DNA of 64,000 nt, taken from NCBI GenBank assembly GCA_046346845.1, contig JAXMHH010000007.1:62001-126000 (forward strand), in the 5' to 3' direction. This DNA comes from DSSB01 sp046346845. Its GTDB lineage: Bacteria; UBA10199; DSSB01. This document shows, piece by piece, positions 16,605-25,524 of this stretch. The notes under the pieces are model-generated. The model did not search any database. It saw nothing but the letters and a program-made list of their open reading frames with translations, and had not been told where the DNA came from. Each line of letters begins with the position of its first letter. Position 1 is the first letter of the stretch. A program made the position numbers and the translations under genes.

Positions 16605-18338
16605 ATGGCCCGAAATCCCGCCTCCCCCAGCAAGGTCCGCTTTCTCAAGGTCTATTGGCTGACCTTCGCCATCTTGTTCCGTTATTGGCGACTCTCGATG
16701 TTGAGCAAGGTCCTGGGCGAAGCCAGGATGGAGAGCCGCTGGGAGCGCACCCACCTCCGGACGGCCAAGCAGATCAAGAAGCACATCCTCGAGCTCAAGG
16801 GCCTCTTCATCAAGGTCGGGCAGATGATCAGCATCATGACCCACTTCCTGCCCAGGGCCTACACCGAGGAATTGGAAGGCCTGCAGGACTCCGTTCCCCC
16901 GGCGCCCTATTCCGAGATCGAGCGCCGCTTTCTGGAAGAATTCGACAAGCGGCCCGACGAGTTCTTCGAGCGCTTCGAGCGGGTGCCCATCGCCAGCGCC
17001 TCCCTGGGCCAGGTGCACGCCGCCTGGAACCGGGCGGGCCAGAAGCTCGCCGTCAAGGTGCAGTATCCCGACATCGAGGAGATCGTCCGAATCGACCTCA
17101 AGACCCTGAAGCGCATCTTCGGGTTGCTGCACCTGATCTTCCCCCAATACGGCCTGAAAAAGACCTATGTCGAAATCCGGGAGGTGGTCCTCGACGAGCT
17201 GGACTTCAAGAAAGAAGGCGAGAACCTCGAGCGCCTCGCCAAGAACTTCGCGGAAGAGAAAGACATGCTCTTCTCCAAGGTGCATTGGGAAAGCTCCACC
17301 ACCCGGGTCCTGACCCTGGAGTTCATGGAGGGCGTAAAGATCAGCAACGTCAAGGCGCTGCGCGAGCTGGGGCTCGATCCAGCCGAGGTGGCGACCAAGA
17401 TCATCCACGCCTACTGCAAGCAGATCTTCCTCGACGGCATCTACCACGCCGATCCGCACCCCGGGAATTTCCTGGTCCAGGCGGTGGAAGAAGAGGTCGA
17501 GGTCGTCATCGAGCCGGAGGGCGAGACCCCCGAGGAACCCCCTCGGACCTTCCGCGAAAAGAAGATCGTGCCCAAGATCATCATGATGGACTTCGGCGCG
17601 GTGGCGCGCATCTCCGAGCCCATGCGCAAAGGCATCGCCAAGTTCTTCGAGGGCATCATCAAGCGCGACAACCAGGTGATCAGCCAGGCCATGAAGGAGA
17701 TGGGCTTCATCGCCAAGACCCAGGATGAAGAGGTCTTCGACAAGATCGTCGAGTTCTTCTATGAGCGCCTGAAAGACATCAAGATCGAGGAGCTGAAGAA
17801 TTTCCAGCTCAACCAGATGAACCGTCTGGAAGACCTGCTCGAGTTCCGCAAGCTCGACATCTCGATCAAGGACCTGCTCAACACCTTCAACGTCCCCAAG
17901 GACTGGGCCCTGCTCGAGCGCGCCCTGATTCTATTGGTGGGCCTGACCACCCACCTCGCGCCCGAGCTCAATCCCCTGACCATCATCATCCCCTATGCCG
18001 AAACCTTCGTGCTGGGCAAAGACCGCACCTTCGCCGACCTGATCGTCGACGCGGTCAAGGAAGTCCTGCTCAGCTACCTGAAGCTCCCCACCGAGCTGGA
18101 GCGCACCCTCCGCCTGCTCAACAAGGGCGAGATCTCGGTCAACTCCAAGACGGGAAGCCGCGACGCCCGCTTGGTCAGCGGCGCCCTGCACCGCCTGAGC
18201 TATATCCTGCTCGGCCTGGGCGGCCTCAATCTCGGATATCTCTTGCAAAAACAGGGGGTTTCCCATTACGAATGGGGCTATTACGGCGCGGCTTTCTTTG
18301 GATTCATGATCGCGGTGAATTTCATCCGCGGCAAATAG
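16605..18338 (+). CDS. ABC1/AarF/UbiB family atypical kinase
   Basis: A 577-residue protein with the family signature KxGQ motif (FIKVGQMIS, about residue 66), the Ala-rich nucleotide loop equivalent SASLGQVH, the VAIK-type lysine (LAVKVQYP), YHADPHPGNFLV and the metal-binding DFGAV. Two hydrophobic helices lie at the C-terminus (about 520-575), as in membrane-bound UbiB. UbiB proteins support ubiquinone and other isoprenoid-lipid metabolism through ATPase activity. An insert with acidic residues lies between DPHPGN and DFG. No quinone-biosynthesis genes are adjacent, so the lipid partner is unknown. ATG has AAGGTG about eight bases upstream. Confidence 0.9.
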   Translation: MARNPASPSKVRFLKVYWLTFAILFRYWRLSMLSKVLGEARMESRWERTHLRTAKQIKKHILELKGLFIKVGQMISIMTHFLPRAYTEELEGLQDSVPPAPYSEIERRFLEEFDKRPDEFFERFERVPIASASLGQVHAAWNRAGQKLAVKVQYPDIEEIVRIDLKTLKRIFGLLHLIFPQYGLKKTYVEIREVVLDELDFKKEGENLERLAKNFAEEKDMLFSKVHWESSTTRVLTLEFMEGVKISNVKALRELGLDPAEVATKIIHAYCKQIFLDGIYHADPHPGNFLVQAVEEEVEVVIEPEGETPEEPPRTFREKKIVPKIIMMDFGAVARISEPMRKGIAKFFEGIIKRDNQVISQAMKEMGFIAKTQDEEVFDKIVEFFYERLKDIKIEELKNFQLNQMNRLEDLLEFRKLDISIKDLLNTFNVPKDWALLERALILLVGLTTHLAPELNPLTIIIPYAETFVLGKDRTFADLIVDAVKEVLLSYLKLPTELERTLRLLNKGEISVNSKTGSRDARLVSGALHRLSYILLGLGGLNLGYLLQKQGVSHYEWGYYGAAFFGFMIAVNFIRGK

Positions 18339-18359
18339 CTCTGCACGGAAAGGAAGCGC

Positions 18360-18848
18360 ATGGACCCCAAACCCGTCTCAACCTCGGCGGCGGAATTCAC
18401 CCACCTCGTCCTGCCCAGCGACACCAACGCCCTCGGCAGCATCTTCGGCGGACGCATCATGGAATGGACCGACATCGCCGCGGCGGTCGTCGCCAGCCGG
18501 CATTGCCGCAAGGTCGCCGTCACCGCCAGCATGGACGCCCTGCACTTCATCTCGCCGATCCGCCTCGGCGACATCGTCATCCTCAAGGCCGCGGTCAATT
18601 TCACGCATCGCACCTCGATGGAAATCGGGGTCCGCATCGAGGCCGAAAACCCGCTTTCCGGCGAGCGTCGCCACACCGCCAGCGCCTACCTCACCTTCGT
18701 GGCCTTGGACGAGTCGGGCTGCCCCACCGAGGTGCCGCCGGTCAGCCCCGAAACTACCGAGGAAAAACGCCGATTTGAAGAAGGCCAAAGGCGCCGCTCC
18801 GAGCGTATGGAATGGAAATCGCGCCTCAAGGCCAAACTAGCGAAATGA
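18360..18848 (+). CDS. Acyl-CoA thioesterase, hotdog fold (YciA type)
   Basis: 162 residues with the single-hotdog acyl-CoA hydrolase signature: LPSDTNALGSIFGGRIMEW near the N-terminus (the Asn and Asp of the catalytic site are kept), then ALHFISPIRLGDIVIL and the long hotdog helix. It would hydrolyse acyl-CoA to free acid and CoA in the cytoplasm. The C-terminus has a charged Arg/Lys/Glu tail. The gene lies 21 bp after the UbiB-like gene and 7 bp before the TonB-like gene, so the three are probably co-transcribed. Confidence 0.88.
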   Translation: MDPKPVSTSAAEFTHLVLPSDTNALGSIFGGRIMEWTDIAAAVVASRHCRKVAVTASMDALHFISPIRLGDIVILKAAVNFTHRTSMEIGVRIEAENPLSGERRHTASAYLTFVALDESGCPTEVPPVSPETTEEKRRFEEGQRRRSERMEWKSRLKAKLAK

Positions 18849-18855
18849 CGGTAAA

Positions 18856-19947
18856 ATGACGGAACAAGACGAAAAAAACATGCGCCGAGTGGCCTTTTTC
18901 GTGCTGCTCTCCCTGTTTTTACACGCCCTGTTGGGCAGCGTCTTCTATCGCCTCCAAGAAAAGATGCGGGCCCAGCTGCCCCCGCCTCCCCCTCCCCAAG
19001 AGGTGGTCTGGGTCAACCCGCAAGACTTGGCGCCCCCTCCCCCGGCCGTGGTCTCGGGCCAAGGGCTGCAGTTGGCGGACATCGCCAAACCGGCCGTGGA
19101 AAAGGCCCCGGAAAAAACCAGGTTCGCCGCCAAATACAATTCCAGCGTGAAAGAGGAGACCGTCGCCGCCAAGATTCCCAAAAACGCCAAGCTGGAGAGC
19201 GAGACCTCCGAAGACGGCAAGAAGGGCGATAACGCCCAAGAGCCCGGCCCCCCGGAGCCCAGGCCCAAAAAGGTCGCCATGAAGTCCCCCGAGCCGGCCG
19301 CTCCCGCGGAGGAAAAAACCGAAGCCAGGTCCGAGCCCTCGGCCAAGGAAGAGGCGACGGCGAGGGAAGAAACCGAGCAGGAGCCGCCGAAAAAGGCCGT
19401 GTCCCTGGAAGACCTCTCGCTGAAGCCCAGCGACTTTAAAGACCTGATGCCCAAGGAGACGAAGGGAAAGAAGGACGCCAAGGTGGCGATGAAAGAACCT
19501 TCGAGCAAGGGCGTCCCCTACGAGTCTCCGCTGAAAGGCCGACCCGGCGCCCCGGGCGATTTCGACAGCTTCGCCCATGACTTCTTTCCCGACGTCAAGA
19601 TCGGCGGCAAGACCTACTTGAACGCCGCGGCCTTTCCCGACGTCCAGTACTTCACCCAGCTCAAGCGCATCTTCCGGATGCGCTTCAACCCAGCCCCGCC
19701 GCTGCGCCGCCACTTCGCGGGCAACCGGGTGGTGGTGGGCAGCATCAATGTCTCGATGGCGGTCAGCGTCTCTCCGGACGGACGCTTGAAAGAGCTCTTC
19801 ATCGTGAAGTCCTCCGGCATCCCCGGCTATGACGAAGAGGCCCTCCGCACCGTCCGCGAGTCGGCCCCCTTCGCGGCCCCACCCAGCAAAGTCATGGACA
19901 AAGACGGGGTCTTGAGGATGACCTGGAATTTCATTACTTATTTATAA
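18856..19947 (+). CDS. TonB-like energy transducer
   Basis: 363 residues: a short cytoplasmic N-terminus, a membrane anchor at about 11-30 (VAFFVLLSLFLHALLGSVF), a Pro run, a long Pro/Lys/Glu periplasmic spacer (about 40-230), and a TonB C-terminal fold with SVSPDGRLKELFIVKSSG, then PGYDEEALRTVRESAPF. TonB proteins carry proton-motive energy from ExbB/ExbD to outer-membrane transporters, and similar proteins act in gliding or adventurous-motility complexes. No exbB/exbD or receptor gene is in view, so the partner is unknown. Confidence 0.88.
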   Translation: MTEQDEKNMRRVAFFVLLSLFLHALLGSVFYRLQEKMRAQLPPPPPPQEVVWVNPQDLAPPPPAVVSGQGLQLADIAKPAVEKAPEKTRFAAKYNSSVKEETVAAKIPKNAKLESETSEDGKKGDNAQEPGPPEPRPKKVAMKSPEPAAPAEEKTEARSEPSAKEEATAREETEQEPPKKAVSLEDLSLKPSDFKDLMPKETKGKKDAKVAMKEPSSKGVPYESPLKGRPGAPGDFDSFAHDFFPDVKIGGKTYLNAAAFPDVQYFTQLKRIFRMRFNPAPPLRRHFAGNRVVVGSINVSMAVSVSPDGRLKELFIVKSSGIPGYDEEALRTVRESAPFAAPPSKVMDKDGVLRMTWNFITYL

Positions 19948-19987
19948 AAGAATCGCCGGGACCAAAGCTCAACCCAATGGAGGGTCC

Positions 19988-20578
19988 ATGGGAATACTCG
20001 CCTTGCTAATCACCGCCCTCGCCTCCCTCTCGGCTCCGCTCCAGGCGAAGGAGCCTTCGTTCCCCGCCGAGGAATTCAAAAAGGTCCAGGCCTTGCTTTG
20101 CCCGCCCGACACGGTCGAAGCCCTGAAGGTCATCAACCGCGGCTGCACCCTGGAAGACTTTACGACCAGCGCGGCCGACCTCAATAAGGACGGCAAGATG
20201 GAATGGCTATTTTTCGGTCCCCAAGGCGAATGCGGGGTGCACGGCAATTGCCCGATCGCCATCCTCACCCAAGAGGGCTCGGCCTGGAAGGCCCTGGGGG
20301 CGCCCGACTGCACCGACCAGGAGTGCCTCTCCTGGGCCAACAGCTTCGCCAGCGAGGTCTTGTCCAGCAGCCACGCCGGATATCGCGACCTGCTCATCGC
20401 CGGTGACATGGGCTCGTTCTATTGGACCAAGGACGTCTATGAATGGAACGGCCGGCAGTACCGACGCAAGGCCCATTCGACCACCTATTTCCTCTACGAC
20501 TCGGATGCGGAAAAATTGCGAAAGGTGTCGAAGGCGCAGTGGGACAGCTGCGTGAAGGGCGGGAAGGGCTGTCTCTAA
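19988..20578 (+). CDS. Secreted hypothetical protein with one FG-GAP-like loop
   Basis: ATG with GGAGGG just upstream. A signal peptide (ILALLITALASLSAPLQA) precedes a 175-residue mature part with several Cys (LCPP, GCTL, GECGVHGNC, DCTDQEC, C-terminal GGKGCL) that probably form disulfides. One loop, DLNKDGKMEW, resembles a Ca-binding FG-GAP/EF-hand repeat, as in the larger FG-GAP proteins of this window. I do not recognise the family. It converges with the next gene 16 bp away. Confidence 0.75.
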   Translation: MGILALLITALASLSAPLQAKEPSFPAEEFKKVQALLCPPDTVEALKVINRGCTLEDFTTSAADLNKDGKMEWLFFGPQGECGVHGNCPIAILTQEGSAWKALGAPDCTDQECLSWANSFASEVLSSSHAGYRDLLIAGDMGSFYWTKDVYEWNGRQYRRKAHSTTYFLYDSDAEKLRKVSKAQWDSCVKGGKGCL

Positions 20579-20594
20579 AGAAATCGTTCCCCAC

Positions 20595-21146
20595 CTAGGG
20601 CTTGCGGCAGGGGCGAGCGGCGGCGCTGTCAGCGGCCATCCGCGCCTCCTCGTTCATCTTTGGCCCCGGAGCGACCTTGTCGGTGACGCAGATCTCTTGT
20701 GGCGTAATCTTGGCGACCGCCAGGTAGGAGGTCTTCACGTTGGGCTTTTCGGGATTTTCCGAGGCGTTGACTCGCACGATCAAGGCCTTGGGCAACGACT
20801 TCCCCCCCTGCTTCTCGACCCGCCACTCCGCCTTGGGGCCCAGCGTGGAAAATCCGCCGGTGATCACCGACCAAAATTCCAGCGGATGCTCTTTGCCCTG
20901 GGGATCGATCACCGTCACGGAGGAACGCAGGTCGCCCTCGAGAACCAAGAGGCGAAACCCAGCGACGCCGGGACAGGTCATCTCGAAGGAATCTTCGGCT
21001 TCTTTGACGTTCTTGCAGCGCTTGGGATCCAGATCGCTGTAGACGCTCTCCAGCCCCGCCGCGCGCAGGCCGGGGGCCGCGAGGGATCCCGCCAACGCCA
21101 AGCCGACGATCAGACCAGGGAAAAATTTAGAGCTTTTTTGGAACAT
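20595..21146 (-). CDS. Secreted hypothetical protein
   Basis: 183 residues with a signal peptide (cleavage near LRAAG), a Cys pair in a KRCKNV ... EMTCPG context and a compact beta-rich body; the C-terminus has another Cys (RPCRKP). I do not recognise a family. The start codon overlaps the 3' end of gcvPB by 20 bp, so it is translated from the tail of the glycine-cleavage operon, although nothing in it suggests a link to that pathway. Confidence 0.7.
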   Translation of the reverse strand: MFQKSSKFFPGLIVGLALAGSLAAPGLRAAGLESVYSDLDPKRCKNVKEAEDSFEMTCPGVAGFRLLVLEGDLRSSVTVIDPQGKEHPLEFWSVITGGFSTLGPKAEWRVEKQGGKSLPKALIVRVNASENPEKPNVKTSYLAVAKITPQEICVTDKVAPGPKMNEEARMAADSAAARPCRKP

Positions 21147-22638
21147 AGACGAATTTCGGCTCCTTGGCCGCCTTCACCTCATCCAGGCGCCGCACCTTGG
21201 GAACGTGCGGAGCGGCCTTGACGAGCTCCGGATCTTCCCGGCACTCGCAGGCGATCTCTTTCATCGCCTTGATGAAGCGGTCGAGGGTCTGCGGGCTCTC
21301 GGTCTCGGTGGTCTCGACCATCAAGGCCCCGGGGACGACCAGCGGGAAGTAGATCGTCGGCGGGTGGTAACCGTAGTCCATCATCCGCTTGGCGATGTCG
21401 GCCGTGGTTACGCCGAATTTTTTCTGAATTTTGTCGGAAAAGACGCACTCGTGCATGCAGACCTGCGGGTAGGCGAGGTGGAAGTCGCCCTCCAGGCTTT
21501 TGCGGATGTAGTTGGCGTTGAGCACCGCCCGTTGCGAAACCTGGCGCAGGCCCTCCGCTCCCATCTCGCGAATGTAGGTGTAGGCCCGCACCAGCATCCC
21601 GAAATTGCCGAAGAAGGCCTTCACCTTCCCGACGCTCTTGGGCCGGTCGTAATCCCAGTCGTATTTGTCCCCGCGACGCACCACCACGGGCACGGGCAAG
21701 TAGGGCTCGAGGACCTGCTTAACGGCCACGGCCCCGGATCCGGGGCCACCGCCGCCGTGCGGCGTGGTGAAGGTCTTGTGCAGGTTGAAGTGCAGGACGT
21801 CGACGCCCATGTCTCCGACCCGAGCCATGCCGACCAAGGCATTCTGGTTGGCCCCGTCGCAATACACCAATCCGCCCTTCTCGTGGACGATCCGGGCGAT
21901 CTCGGCCATGTGGGTCTCGAAGAGCCCCAGGGTGTTGGGATTGGTGATCATGATCCCGGCGGTCTCCTCGTCCATCGCCGCAGCGACGGCCTCGGCGCTT
22001 AAAACGCCGTCGGGGCCGGTCTTCAGGGTCACCACCTGATAGCCGCAGGCGGCGGCGCTGGCGGGGTTGGTACCGTGGGCCGAGTCAGGAATCAGGATTT
22101 TTTTTCGGGGGTTGCCCTGCGCGGCGTGATGCGCGCGGATCATCAAAAGCCCCGCGAATTCTCCCTGGGCGCCGGCCGCAGGTTGCAAGGTCGCGGCATC
22201 CATGCCGCTGATCACCGCCAGGTATTGCTGCAGGTGGAACATCAGCTCGAGGGCGCCCTGAATATCCTCCACGGGAGCCTGCGGGTGCAGCTTGACGAAG
22301 CCGCTCATCCGGGCGACTTCCTCGTTCACCTTGGGATTGTATTTCATCGTGCAGGAACCGAGCGGGGTGAGCCCGGTGTCGATGGAGTAATTCCATTGCG
22401 AAAGGCGGGTGAAATGCCGGACCACGTCGAGCTCGGAGACCTCCGGGAGCAGGGGCGCCTCTTGGCGCAACAGCGCGGGGCCGATTTCCTTCGCGGGATC
22501 CACGGCGGGGATCTCGTCTTCCGGCAGCGAATAGCCCTGACGCCCCGGCGCCCCCCGTTCGAAGATCGTCGGTTCGGCGAAGATCATGCCCCGTTTGCCG
22601 GGGCCTTGGCGTTTGTTCGAATCGGGGGCCATAGTCAT
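21127..22638 (-). CDS. gcvPB: Glycine dehydrogenase (decarboxylating) subunit 2
   Basis: A 503-residue PLP enzyme half: with subunit 1 it forms the P-protein that decarboxylates glycine and passes the aminomethyl group to lipoyl-GcvH. The sequence has the family runs YSIDTGLTPLGSCTMKYNPK, DSAHGTNPASAA and YCDGANQNALVG, and the PLP-lysine motif HFNLHKTFTTPHGGGGPG. Length fits two-gene P-proteins (about 480-500). It starts 2 bp after the gcvPA stop. The substitution of a bulky secreted-protein start over its last codons is the only oddity. Confidence 0.96.
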   Translation of the reverse strand: MTMAPDSNKRQGPGKRGMIFAEPTIFERGAPGRQGYSLPEDEIPAVDPAKEIGPALLRQEAPLLPEVSELDVVRHFTRLSQWNYSIDTGLTPLGSCTMKYNPKVNEEVARMSGFVKLHPQAPVEDIQGALELMFHLQQYLAVISGMDAATLQPAAGAQGEFAGLLMIRAHHAAQGNPRKKILIPDSAHGTNPASAAACGYQVVTLKTGPDGVLSAEAVAAAMDEETAGIMITNPNTLGLFETHMAEIARIVHEKGGLVYCDGANQNALVGMARVGDMGVDVLHFNLHKTFTTPHGGGGPGSGAVAVKQVLEPYLPVPVVVRRGDKYDWDYDRPKSVGKVKAFFGNFGMLVRAYTYIREMGAEGLRQVSQRAVLNANYIRKSLEGDFHLAYPQVCMHECVFSDKIQKKFGVTTADIAKRMMDYGYHPPTIYFPLVVPGALMVETTETESPQTLDRFIKAMKEIACECREDPELVKAAPHVPKVRRLDEVKAAKEPKFVYVPKKL

Positions 22639-22640
22639 CC

Positions 22641-23993
22641 TTACAACACTTCCCGCATCGCCCGAATATATTCATCCATTTGGGCCTTGCTGTTCATTTC
22701 GGTCGCGCAGACCAGCAAAGACTTCTCCATCCCGGGCGCCCAAGTCTTCAAGGCGATGCCGCCGAGAATCCCCTTTTCCCGCAGCTTGGACAGCAGCTCT
22801 TCGGGTTCCTTCGAGAGCCGGACCACGAATTCGTTGAAATGCGGCGCGGAGAACTGCCGCTGGACGCCGGGGATCTTCAGCAGGCCTTCCCGCAAATAAT
22901 GCGCATGCGAGTAATTGATGCGGGCCAACTTCTTTAAACCCTGCGGCCCCAACAGAGAAAGGTAGACCGTGGTGGCCAGCGCGCAGAGCGCCTGGTTGGT
23001 GCAGATATTGCTGGTCGCCTTCTCGCGCCGGATGTGCTGCTCCCGGGTGGAGAGCACCAGCACGAAACCGCGCTTGCCCTCGGCGTCGACGGTCTCGCCG
23101 ACCAGGCGGCCGGGCATCTGCCGGACGAATTCTTTCTTGGTGGCGAAAAGCCCCAGGTAGGGACCGCCGAGATTGAGGAAATTTCCGAAGGAGGCGCCCT
23201 CGCCCACCACGATGTCCGCGCCCTGCCGCCCCATCGGCTCCAGCAGCCCCAGGCTGATCGCCTCGCTGAAACAGCCGACCATCATCGCGCCCGCGCCCTT
23301 GACGGCGGCGGAGATCGAAGCAACCTCTTCGATCACCCCAAAGGCGTTTGGCGATTGGATACAACAGACGGCGACTTGCTCGTTGAGCAGGCCTTTTAGG
23401 GCGGCCACATCAATCCTGCCATCGGGGCCGAAGGGGGCTTCGATAACTTCGCAATCAATATTGCTGAGGTAAGTCTTTACGACTTGCCGGTAATCGGAAT
23501 GGATCGAGTGGGCCAGCAGGATCTTCTTGCGGGAATGGTCGGTCAGGCGCAAGGCCATGAGCACGGCCTCGGCCAAGGCGGAGGCCCCATCGTAGTTGCC
23601 GGCATTGGCCAAATCCATCCCGGCGAGGGAGGCGATCATGGTTTGGTATTCGAAGATCGCCTGCAGCGTGCCCTGGGAAATCTCGGGTTGGTAGGGCGTG
23701 TAGGAGGTCATGAACTCGCCGCGGCTGGTGATGGTGGACACCGCGACGGGAATATAATGATGGTAGGCGCCCCCGCCGAGAAAGGAACTGGCACTGTCGA
23801 CCGTCTGGTTTTTCCGGCCGAGCGCCTTCAGATGACGAACAAGATCGATCTCGGAAAGCGGCTTCGGAAGCTCCAAGGGTGCATTTAGGCGAAGCGACTC
23901 GGGGATCACCTCGAAGAGCTCTTCGGGGTTGCGAACGCCGATCGCCTCGGACATCTTTTGAATTTCTTCGGGGGTGTGCGGGAGGTAGCGCAA
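22641..23993 (-). CDS. gcvPA: Glycine dehydrogenase (decarboxylating) subunit 1
   Basis: 450 residues beginning RYLPHTPEEIQKM, the usual N-terminus of this family, read from a TTG codon at 23993 immediately after the gcvH stop. This argues for that start rather than the later ATG. Further family marks are SSFLGGGAYHHYIP, FMTSYTPYQPEISQGTLQ and YDGASALAEA. It is the PLP-fold partner of GcvPB in the glycine cleavage system, located in the cytoplasm. The near-zero spacing to gcvH and gcvPB implies translational coupling. Confidence 0.95.
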   Translation of the reverse strand: MRYLPHTPEEIQKMSEAIGVRNPEELFEVIPESLRLNAPLELPKPLSEIDLVRHLKALGRKNQTVDSASSFLGGGAYHHYIPVAVSTITSRGEFMTSYTPYQPEISQGTLQAIFEYQTMIASLAGMDLANAGNYDGASALAEAVLMALRLTDHSRKKILLAHSIHSDYRQVVKTYLSNIDCEVIEAPFGPDGRIDVAALKGLLNEQVAVCCIQSPNAFGVIEEVASISAAVKGAGAMMVGCFSEAISLGLLEPMGRQGADIVVGEGASFGNFLNLGGPYLGLFATKKEFVRQMPGRLVGETVDAEGKRGFVLVLSTREQHIRREKATSNICTNQALCALATTVYLSLLGPQGLKKLARINYSHAHYLREGLLKIPGVQRQFSAPHFNEFVVRLSKEPEELLSKLREKGILGGIALKTWAPGMEKSLLVCATEMNSKAQMDEYIRAMREVL

Positions 23994-24386
23994 TTACGCT
24001 TCTTCCTCTTCTTCGATCAATTTTTGGTAGGCCTTGGAGTCGAGCAGCTCTTTGACTTCCTCGGGACGCTTGAGCTTGAGGCGGATCATCCACCCCTCGC
24101 CGTAGGGATCCTCGTTGATGATCTCGGGGCTGTCGAGCAGGGGGTCGTTGGTCTCGACGACCGTTCCGGTGAGGGGCACATACAGGTCGCTGACCGACTT
24201 GGTCGACTCGACCACCCCGAAGGTGTCGCCCTTCTCGATCGCCTCTTCCTCTTCCGGCAACTCGACAAAGACGATGTCGCCCAACTGGTCCTGGGCAAAA
24301 TCGGTAATGCCGACGGTGGCGATATCGCCGTCGATCCGGACCCATTCGTGCTCGGTGGTGTATTTCAGGTCTTCTGGGAAGTTCAT
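23994..24386 (-). CDS. gcvH: Glycine cleavage system H protein
   Basis: 130 residues, the normal size. The lipoylated lysine is in VVESTKSVSDLYVPL, and the family ends TEHEWVRIDGD and EGWMIRLKL are present. It shuttles the aminomethyl group from P-protein to T-protein. The C-terminus ends in a run of Glu. It lies 19 bp after gcvT. Confidence 0.96.
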   Translation of the reverse strand: MNFPEDLKYTTEHEWVRIDGDIATVGITDFAQDQLGDIVFVELPEEEEAIEKGDTFGVVESTKSVSDLYVPLTGTVVETNDPLLDSPEIINEDPYGEGWMIRLKLKRPEEVKELLDSKAYQKLIEEEEEA

Positions 24387-24405
24387 ACGAGGCCCGCTCC
24401 CGATG

Positions 24406-25488
24406 CTATTTTTTCGAAAAAAAAGGCAGCTTGGTGATTTTTGCTTTCTTCATTTTACCCCTGATGTCAATGAAAATTTCCCCTCCCGGGGCCCCGGAAC
24501 CGCGCCGCAGCAGCGCCGTCGCAATGCCGACCTGCAGGCTGGGGCTGAAGGTGCCGCTGCACACCCTGCCCAAGACCTCGCCCCCCGAGAGGACCTCGTA
24601 GCCGTCGCGGGGAATCCCGGGCTCGGCCATGATCAGGCCCCGCAATTCGCGGGTGGGACCCGACTCTTGCACCTCGAGCAGGGCCTCGCGGCCGATGAAG
24701 TCCCCCTTGCCCATCTTGATCACCCAGGCCAGGCCGGCCTCCAAGGGGCTGATCGCGTCGCTCAACTCGTGGCCGTAGAGGGGATACCCCACCTCGAGGC
24801 GCAGGGTGTCGCGGGCGCCGAGCCCGATGGGCCGGATGCCGAACTCCGCGCCGGCCGCCAAGAGCGCCTCCCACAGGGAAAGGATATCTCGGTTTTCAAG
24901 GAAAAGCTCGCAGCCCGCCTCTCCGGTGTAGCCAGTCCTGGCCAAGAGGACCTTCGCCCCGGAGATCTCGACTTCGCGGCATTGAAAGCGCTGCAAGGAA
25001 TCCAGCTCGAAGCCCAACTTCCGCAACACCGCGGCGCTTTGGGGCCCCTGCAAGGCGATCATCTCCAGTTCGGGGCTGCGGTCTTGCAGTCTTACGCCGG
25101 GACGGAGCCTCGCCTGCAGCCAGTCCCGGTCTTTGTCGGTATTCGCGGCGTTGACGCAGAGCATGAAACGCCGGGCGCCCAGCCGATAGACGATGATGTC
25201 GTCGATCACGGTGCCCCGCTCGTTGAGCAGCAGGGAATATTGGGCCTCGCCCTCGCGAAGCCGGCTCACGTCGTTGGTGGTCGCCCACTGCAAAAAGGCC
25301 TCGGCGCCCTCCCCTTCGAGGAACAATTCGCCCATGTGGGAGATGTCGAAGAGGCCGCAGCGTTCGCGCACGGCCAAGTGCTCGGCCAGCACGCCTTCGT
25401 AGGAAACCGGCATCAGCCAGCCTCCGAATTCGACCATCTTGGCGCCGTGCTGCAAGTGCCAATCGTAGAGCGGGGTTTTCTTGGCCAT
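24406..25488 (-). CDS. gcvT: Aminomethyltransferase (glycine cleavage T protein)
   Basis: 360 residues from the second of two in-frame ATGs, which has AGGA about six bases upstream; ATG at 25494 is possible. The folate-binding T-protein fold is shown by VEFGGWLMPVSYEG, GLFDISHMGE, RTGYTGEAGCELF and DTLRLEVGYPLYGHEL. It releases ammonia and makes 5,10-methylene-THF from THF. The next upstream genes (metF, folD) use that product, so the operon is a glycine-to-C1 unit. Confidence 0.95.
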   Translation of the reverse strand: MAKKTPLYDWHLQHGAKMVEFGGWLMPVSYEGVLAEHLAVRERCGLFDISHMGELFLEGEGAEAFLQWATTNDVSRLREGEAQYSLLLNERGTVIDDIIVYRLGARRFMLCVNAANTDKDRDWLQARLRPGVRLQDRSPELEMIALQGPQSAAVLRKLGFELDSLQRFQCREVEISGAKVLLARTGYTGEAGCELFLENRDILSLWEALLAAGAEFGIRPIGLGARDTLRLEVGYPLYGHELSDAISPLEAGLAWVIKMGKGDFIGREALLEVQESGPTRELRGLIMAEPGIPRDGYEVLSGGEVLGRVCSGTFSPSLQVGIATALLRRGSGAPGGEIFIDIRGKMKKAKITKLPFFSKK

Positions 25489-25524
25489 AGCCATCCTAAC
25501 CGGCGGTTGCGGGTCAACCGCGGG